NCBI GenBank assembly: GCA_963652495.1
Contig: CAVJTU010000090.1
Span: 1-9,990 of the forward strand
Reading direction: 5' to 3'
Source of the DNA: Anthropogastromicrobium sp963652495
Lineage (GTDB): Bacteria > Bacillota > Clostridia > Lachnospirales > Lachnospiraceae
Length of the DNA: 9,990 nt
Positions 5,503-9,990 of the stretch are shown one piece after another. A program made the position numbers and the translations under genes. The notes below the pieces were generated by a model that saw only the letters and a list, made by a program, of their open reading frames with translations, did no database searches and was not told where the DNA came from. The number at the start of each line of letters is the position of its first letter. Position 1 is the first letter of the stretch.

Positions 5503-8312
5503 GTCTTATGATTCCAGTCCTTTCCAGCGCCGCCATGGTTGTACTTCTCTATTTGGTAGAAAAACACACAGCGGTACAAAAACTTCCCTATATGGTAAAG
5601 CAGCTGATAATCGGCATCCTGTTCGGTGGTCTCGCAATATTTTCCAGTCAGCACGGTATTTCCTTTGAGGACATGATCATCAATGTGGCAGATGCAGCAC
5701 CGCTTTGCGCCGGTCTGGTGTTTGGTGCTCCTGCCGGTGTTATTTCCGGCATAATTGGCGGTTTGTTCCGGTTCTTTTGGGGAACCGGCGATTATACCAG
5801 AATTGCCAGCACAGTGTCGATCATCCTTATCGGATGCATTGCGGCGCTTCTGCGCAATCTGATGTTCGATGACAAGAAGCCGACCTGGGCTTACGGTATG
5901 GGCATTGCATGCGTGTGCGAGGATATCCATATGCTGCTGATCTTCCTGTTCAATCTGGATGACGCATCAACAGCTTTTTCCTTCGTAAATAAATGCACAC
6001 CGCCTATGGTGATCGGAAACGCTATTGCGATTGGTCTTGCACTGATTGTTGTGGCATTTCTCAGCAAAGATAAATTTGCGAAAAATAAAAAGACGGAAAA
6101 TATCGCACAAACCTTCCAGCGATGGCTGCTGATCTGTATTATAAGCGCCTATGTCCTGACAAGTGTATTTACTTACCGTTTGCAAGGCAACGTAACAGAA
6201 ACCCAGATTATGGGTGTTGTGAATCAAACACTGTCCGATGTGTCTCAGGACATCAAAGACACATCAGACACCCATCTGTTGGAAGAAACAAGGCTGGTGG
6301 AAAAGGCATATCTTGCTTCCTCCGACTGGGATTCGGAATCACTTCTTGAACTGGCAGAAACCTATGATGTTGCCGGCATCAATGTGTTCGGCAAAGACGG
6401 AATCATTACAAACTCCAGTTTTCCGGATTTTATCGGCTTTGACATGCACAGCGGCAGCCAGTCCGAAGAATTTATGTGCCTGTTTAATGGAGAGACTGAG
6501 TATGTACAGGATTACCAGCCGCTTTCCTATGATTCAAGCATGACACGTAAGTACGCCGGTGTCCTGCTTCCGGACGGAACAGCACTTCAGGTTGGGTATT
6601 CTTATGAGCAGTATAAAAGCGATATTGACGATACCATATTCAATGCCACCAAAAACCGTCATATCGGAACCCAGGGTTTCATCCTGATTTGTGATGAGAA
6701 CTGGCTGGTTGTTGCAGACGGCAATGAGCACAATGGCATGAATGTAGAGGAACTCGGCATCCACATCGATACAGCTACAATGCATGAGAATACGCAGTAT
6801 ACTGCTGAAATAAACGAGACGCAGTATCTTTATGCTTTCCTGTTCACAGAAGGTTATTGCATCATTGGTGCCATTCCGGAGTCAGAAGCGCACTATATGC
6901 GAAATGTTTCCATCTATGTAAGTGTCCTTGTAGAGATCATCATCTTTGCAACACTGTTCATTCTGGTGTACTTTCTTATTAAGAAGGTTATCATCAATAA
7001 CCTTCGGGAAATCAACAACAGCCTTGCGCTGATCACAAACGGCAACCTGAACGTAACGGTCAACGTTCGCACGAGTGCGGAGTTTTCATCGCTGTCGGAT
7101 GATATCAACTCTACAGTCTGTACGCTGAAGGAATACATCGCAGATGCGGCAGCCAGAATCGATCAGGAACTCGAATATGCAAAGGGGATTCAGTATTCGG
7201 CACTGCCTTCTATATTCCCACCATATCCGGATCAGAATCATTTCGACATCTATGCACAGATGTTCACAGCCAAGGAAGTTGGCGGTGATTTCTATGATTT
7301 CTATATGTTGGATGACTATACGATCGCATTTCTGATTGCAGATGTTTCCGGTAAGGGTATCCCGGCAGCACTCTTTATGATGACAGCGAAGACCACCATC
7401 AAGGATCTGGCAGAGCGCGGACTTCCGGTAAATGAAATCTTACGCGAAGCCAATGAAAAACTGTGCAAAGGCAATGATGCCGGAATGTTTGTTACCGCCT
7501 GCATGGGAATTCTCGATCTGCGTACCGGAAAGCTCCAGCTTGCCAATGCCGGACACAACCCACCACTGATGCTTCATAAGGGCGGCACGTTTGAGTATAT
7601 GCATATGAAGGCCGGATTCGTATTGGCAGGTATGGAAGGTGTCCGATACCGCCTGAATGAGTATATGCTCCATCCGGGTGATCGCATTCTCTTCTACACG
7701 GATGGTGTGACCGAAGCAACAAATAGCAAAAAGCAGCTCTATGGTGAGGATCGCCTGAGATCCTTTGTGAACTCACATGCTGAACTTGCCGCAAATAGAC
7801 TTCTATATAGCTTAAAAGCTGATATTGATGTTTTTGTGGGGGATGCACCTCAATTTGATGACATAACCGTGCTGATATTCGATTATCTGGGCGGTGCAGC
7901 CATGAAAGAAGAAAAAGAGTTCCCTGCTGACATTAATGCACTGCCCGATGTACAGGAATTCTTTGAAGGACTGTTGGAACAATTAGCCTGCCCAATGAAA
8001 ACGCAAATCGCTATCAGCGTCGCCATAGAGGAGATTTTTGTAAACATTGCGCATTATGCTTATCCGAAAGGAGATGGTACGGCAGTGGTTGGTTTTACGT
8101 TTGACCCGGAAAGTCGAATTGCCACTCTTATCTTCCGGGATCACGGTGTTCCTTTCGACCCATTGAAGCAGGAGGCACCAGACATCACACTTTCCGCAGA
8201 GGAACGCAATATCGGAGGTCTCGGCATCCTAATTACACGCAAGACCATGAACAATGTAACTTACCGCTATGAAAATGGCGAAAACATCTTAACCATGCAA
8301 AAAAATATATGA
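5499..8312 (+). CDS. Membrane sensor with SpoIIE-type PP2C phosphatase and RsbW-like kinase domains
   Basis: A 937-residue signalling protein. Residues 1-190 form a LytS/YhcK-like five-helix receptor region (GAPAGVISGIIGG at 76-88). A further helix (about 207-224), an extracellular Cache-like sensor (about 228-465), a helix (about 469-494) and a HAMP-like linker (about 495-550) follow. The PP2C (SpoIIE/RsbU) domain spans about 555-797, with metal residues D597 in GGDFYD, D615 in ADVSGKG, D735 in YTDGVTE and D787-D788 in FDDIT. A GHKL ATPase domain (about 805-937) has the N-box EEIFVN (844-849), DHGVPFDP (881-888) and GGLGI (906-910). Homologues dephosphorylate a STAS antagonist while RsbW-type domains phosphorylate it, so both opposing activities sit in one chain. 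No STAS protein or sigma factor is nearby. A ribosome site (GGAGG, 5491-5495) and an ATGA overlap couple it to the hydrolase gene. Confidence 0.9.
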   Translation: MSLMIPVLSSAAMVVLLYLVEKHTAVQKLPYMVKQLIIGILFGGLAIFSSQHGISFEDMIINVADAAPLCAGLVFGAPAGVISGIIGGLFRFFWGTGDYTRIASTVSIILIGCIAALLRNLMFDDKKPTWAYGMGIACVCEDIHMLLIFLFNLDDASTAFSFVNKCTPPMVIGNAIAIGLALIVVAFLSKDKFAKNKKTENIAQTFQRWLLICIISAYVLTSVFTYRLQGNVTETQIMGVVNQTLSDVSQDIKDTSDTHLLEETRLVEKAYLASSDWDSESLLELAETYDVAGINVFGKDGIITNSSFPDFIGFDMHSGSQSEEFMCLFNGETEYVQDYQPLSYDSSMTRKYAGVLLPDGTALQVGYSYEQYKSDIDDTIFNATKNRHIGTQGFILICDENWLVVADGNEHNGMNVEELGIHIDTATMHENTQYTAEINETQYLYAFLFTEGYCIIGAIPESEAHYMRNVSIYVSVLVEIIIFATLFILVYFLIKKVIINNLREINNSLALITNGNLNVTVNVRTSAEFSSLSDDINSTVCTLKEYIADAAARIDQELEYAKGIQYSALPSIFPPYPDQNHFDIYAQMFTAKEVGGDFYDFYMLDDYTIAFLIADVSGKGIPAALFMMTAKTTIKDLAERGLPVNEILREANEKLCKGNDAGMFVTACMGILDLRTGKLQLANAGHNPPLMLHKGGTFEYMHMKAGFVLAGMEGVRYRLNEYMLHPGDRILFYTDGVTEATNSKKQLYGEDRLRSFVNSHAELAANRLLYSLKADIDVFVGDAPQFDDITVLIFDYLGGAAMKEEKEFPADINALPDVQEFFEGLLEQLACPMKTQIAISVAIEEIFVNIAHYAYPKGDGTAVVGFTFDPESRIATLIFRDHGVPFDPLKQEAPDITLSAEERNIGGLGILITRKTMNNVTYRYENGENILTMQKNI

Positions 8313-8380
8313 CACCGGATCAGACCATGGTTTTAGCTTATGGTTCGATCGCCATCGCAAATACATTAATAGTTCGATTA

Positions 8381-8386
8381 AGGAGA
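8381..8386 (+). promoter_or_regulatory. Ribosome binding site of the lipoprotein phosphatase gene
   Basis: AGGAGA, preceded by TTA and with five bases to the ATG at 8392. The 79-bp gap after the SpoIIE gene shows no strong terminator or promoter, so the phosphatase may be the fourth gene of the same transcript. Confidence 0.6.
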
Positions 8387-8391
8387 AGATT

Positions 8392-9660
8392 ATGTCTGAG
8401 AAAAAAAATTTCAAGTTGCGCACGCTGACGTTCCTGCTTTCGGCACTTATGCTGTCATCTAGTGCATGCAGTTCAAATGCCACATCAAATAACAAACAGT
8501 CAAGTTCTGCATCCAACGAAGAGCAGTCAAGCTCTGTATCCGATGAAAAGCAGTCAAGCTCTGTATCCGATGAAAAGCAGTCAAGCTCTGTATCCGATGA
8601 AGAGCAGTCAAGCTCCATGACACTTACAGCTACCGTCACCAAGGATCAGAAATTCAATTCTGCCATTCTCAGTATTTCCGAAGATGACTTCAGCGCCGCA
8701 GGTTTTTCGTTCGGAGACGGCTGCAATATTGTCTTCAGCAACGGCTACACACTGGAGGATGTGCCATATTATAATGGATACTATGTAAAAACAGGTTCAC
8801 CAGTCATTGTTGCATATCCAGGCAATGACTATGTAAAGATTGCGCTGAACAGCGGTGATTTCTGGACATCTGCAAATCTTGAGGAAGGCTGTACTGTAGA
8901 GATTACACGCAACACCGTTGGAAAATATCTCGCTACATACGAAGCACTTGGTAAGAGTTATTCCACAGACCGCAGCTCCTATGAAAGTGATGAGGCTTTT
9001 GCAAATTTCAGAGCAATATCCGTCAGCGCAATGAAGGAGAACTTTGTTTACAGAGGTGCCTCTCCTGTGAACAACGAAAAAAACCGGGCTTCCGTTGTCG
9101 ATTCCTTGCTTGAGCAAAATGGAATCCACTGCATCATTGATCTGGCAGATTCCGATGAGGAAATGCAGGAATTTTTTGATTCTGAAGATTTTGATTCTGA
9201 GTATACAAAATCACTTTACGAGCAGGGACTTGACATTGCTCTTTCCATGAGTTCAAACTATACCTCCGACTCATATAAAGCAAATGTCGCTGAAGGAATG
9301 CGCCATTTTCTGAAATATGGCGGTCCTGTATATATTCACTGCCTGGAGGGAAAGGATCGTACCGGTTTTGTCTGCGTACTGCTGGAAGCTCTTGTCGGAG
9401 CAAGCTATGAAGAAATGTGCGTGGATTATATGACGACCTACGAAAATTATTACAACATAAGCAAAGAGAAAACACCAGATCGTTACAACGCAGTTGTTTC
9501 TCTGTACTTTGATTCTTTCATGGAATATCTCTATGGGACGGATGATCTGACGACATTGAAAGCTGCCGACTATACGGAAGCTGCAAAGGGATACCTGACT
9601 GATTGCGGTATGACAGAAGAGGAAATCGATCAGCTGGTTGTATTGCTTTCCAAAGAATAA
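8392..9660 (+). CDS. Exported lipoprotein tyrosine/lipid-type phosphatase (HCxxGKDRTG family)
   Basis: A 422-residue protein. Residues 1-26 look like a lipoprotein signal: positive KKNFKLR, a hydrophobic stretch and SSAC with C26 as the lipidation site, although -3 is Ser rather than the usual Leu. A Ser/Glu-rich linker (about 35-75) made of 9-residue repeats follows. Next is a beta-rich region (about 78-185, with FSNGYTLEDVPYYNGYY at 115-131) like that found before the phosphatase in related clostridial proteins and possibly related to SAM_HAT_C domains. The phosphatase domain spans about 205-350, with YRGASP (220-225), IIDLAD (248-253) and the P-loop H316-C317-L-E-G-K-D-R323-T-G, which holds the catalytic Cys and Arg. 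GKDRTG is the signature of the MptpB/LipA group, which hydrolyses phosphotyrosine and phosphoinositides. It would act outside the cell, anchored to the membrane. Substrate is unknown. Confidence 0.87.
   Translation: MSEKKNFKLRTLTFLLSALMLSSSACSSNATSNNKQSSSASNEEQSSSVSDEKQSSSVSDEKQSSSVSDEEQSSSMTLTATVTKDQKFNSAILSISEDDFSAAGFSFGDGCNIVFSNGYTLEDVPYYNGYYVKTGSPVIVAYPGNDYVKIALNSGDFWTSANLEEGCTVEITRNTVGKYLATYEALGKSYSTDRSSYESDEAFANFRAISVSAMKENFVYRGASPVNNEKNRASVVDSLLEQNGIHCIIDLADSDEEMQEFFDSEDFDSEYTKSLYEQGLDIALSMSSNYTSDSYKANVAEGMRHFLKYGGPVYIHCLEGKDRTGFVCVLLEALVGASYEEMCVDYMTTYENYYNISKEKTPDRYNAVVSLYFDSFMEYLYGTDDLTTLKAADYTEAAKGYLTDCGMTEEEIDQLVVLLSKE
8497..8616 (+). repeat. 27-bp tandem repeat in the lipoprotein linker
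   Basis: Four 27-bp units start at 8497, 8524, 8551 and 8578, followed by a partial fifth (8605-8616). Units 2 and 3 are identical, unit 4 differs by one base and unit 1 by five. Each encodes nine residues of the type QSSSVSDEK, so copy-number change keeps the frame and alters only the length of the surface linker. Confidence 0.95.
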
Positions 9661-9837
9661 ACGAAACTTGCAAATCCATAGACACAGTCCGATAAACAGG
9701 GCGTTGCGACAGAGGATTCCAATTGATGATCCGCAAGCAAAATGACTTTAATCGAACCGGTCTCGGACTCCGTGAAAATCTCGACTGTGAGTTGAAACAA
9801 TCGTCTTCTGACGAAGATAATCAAATATAATGATGTT
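9661..9837. other. Intergenic stretch without a convincing gene
   Basis: Nothing strongly gene-like lies here. The best candidate is a 34-codon plus-strand frame at 9726-9830, beginning MIRKQNDFNRTG and ending SSSDEDNQI, with AGAGGA about ten bases upstream. It is hydrophilic and not recognised. A small hairpin (TCGTC 9801-9805 with GACGA 9810-9814) lies inside it. It may be a small peptide gene, a decayed gene remnant or chance. Confidence 0.4.
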
Positions 9838-9902
9838 GGGGTCAAAAGGTATTCTGACCCCTTTGATACCAGATTGCTACGTGCTTTGCACTCTCGCAAT
9901 CT
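9838..9902. repeat. Hairpin pair with possible pseudoknot downstream of the phosphatase gene
   Basis: GGGGTCA (9838-9844) pairs with TGACCCC (9855-9861). GGTAT in its loop (9848-9852) can pair with ATACC (9866-9870), an H-type pseudoknot arrangement. Immediately adjacent, AGATTGC (9871-9877) pairs with GCAATCT (9896-9902) and encloses GTGC-TTT-GCAC (9881-9891). Almost every base is in a stem. This could be a structured RNA element or part of a dispersed palindromic repeat; a single locus cannot tell which. Confidence 0.6.
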
Positions 9903-9904
9903 TC

Positions 9905-9962
9905 AAAAACATGAGTAATCTGCTCATTTTCCTTCGAAAAATGGCTACTTACTCATGTTTTT
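9905..9962. terminator. Large hairpin, likely bidirectional terminator
   Basis: AAAAACATGAGTAA (9905-9918) pairs perfectly over 14 bp with TTACTCATGTTTTT (9949-9962). Inside is a 6-bp stem (9925-9930 with 9938-9943). The A5 and T5 ends give a T-run on either strand, the usual form of a terminator between converging genes. It is the best candidate for ending the plus-strand operon. A further partial inverted repeat (AAGAGG 9971-9976 with CCTCTT 9985-9990) reaches the window edge. Confidence 0.7.
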
Positions 9963-9990
9963 GGCGGGTCAAGAGGTCAAAAATCCTCTT

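Noticed and set aside
8497..8616. Possible CRISPR array
   Set aside because: The units are directly adjacent with no unique spacers, and they are in frame within a clear coding region.
8289..8642. 117-residue minus-strand frame with repeated DTELDC units
   Set aside because: The repeats are the antisense reading of the 27-bp tandem repeat in the lipoprotein gene.
9630..9899. 89-residue minus-strand frame
   Set aside because: It overlaps the end of the phosphatase gene and runs through the hairpin run, with no ribosome site or known motif.

Overview
The window looks like chromosome from a gut-type Clostridia, probably Lachnospiraceae. The evidence is Firmicutes-style AGGAGG ribosome sites, a LytS-like five-helix sensor fused to a SpoIIE phosphatase, an 11-helix bacterial neurotransmitter:sodium symporter, a short gut-type GH2 glucuronidase and an IS200/IS605-type end. 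The genus cannot be fixed from sequence alone.

Layout. Positions 1-67 hold what looks like the right end of an IS200/IS605-type (TnpB) element. A hairpin terminator region follows at about 246-284. On the minus strand lies a probable two-gene unit read from a promoter near 3505-3533: a neurotransmitter:sodium symporter (2058-3446) and then a GH2 beta-glucuronidase-like enzyme (302-1966). Divergently, a plus-strand promoter at 3620-3647 and a leader of about 200 nt precede three genes coupled by ATGA overlaps. These are a RelA/SpoT-type nucleotide pyrophosphokinase (3860-4936), a stand-alone HD alarmone hydrolase (4933-5502) and a 937-residue membrane sensor carrying both a SpoIIE-type PP2C phosphatase and an RsbW-like GHKL kinase domain (5499-8312). 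After 79 bp comes a predicted exported lipoprotein phosphatase with the signature HCLEGKDRTG (8392-9660), tethered through a 27-bp tandem-repeat linker. The last 330 bases contain no convincing gene but end in a dense series of hairpins (9838-9990), one of which is a likely bidirectional terminator.

How the genes may work together. The synthetase and hydrolase can make and destroy the same kind of alarmone (or a toxic relative of it). Their tight coupling to a partner-switching sensor suggests one module joining an extracellular signal, nucleotide second-messenger control and control of an anti-sigma-type target. No STAS antagonist or sigma factor is encoded here, so the target of the SpoIIE/GHKL protein is elsewhere. 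The minus-strand pair links sodium-driven uptake of an amino acid or amine to cleavage of glucuronide-like conjugates. The coupling is visible in the sequence; the joint functions are inference.
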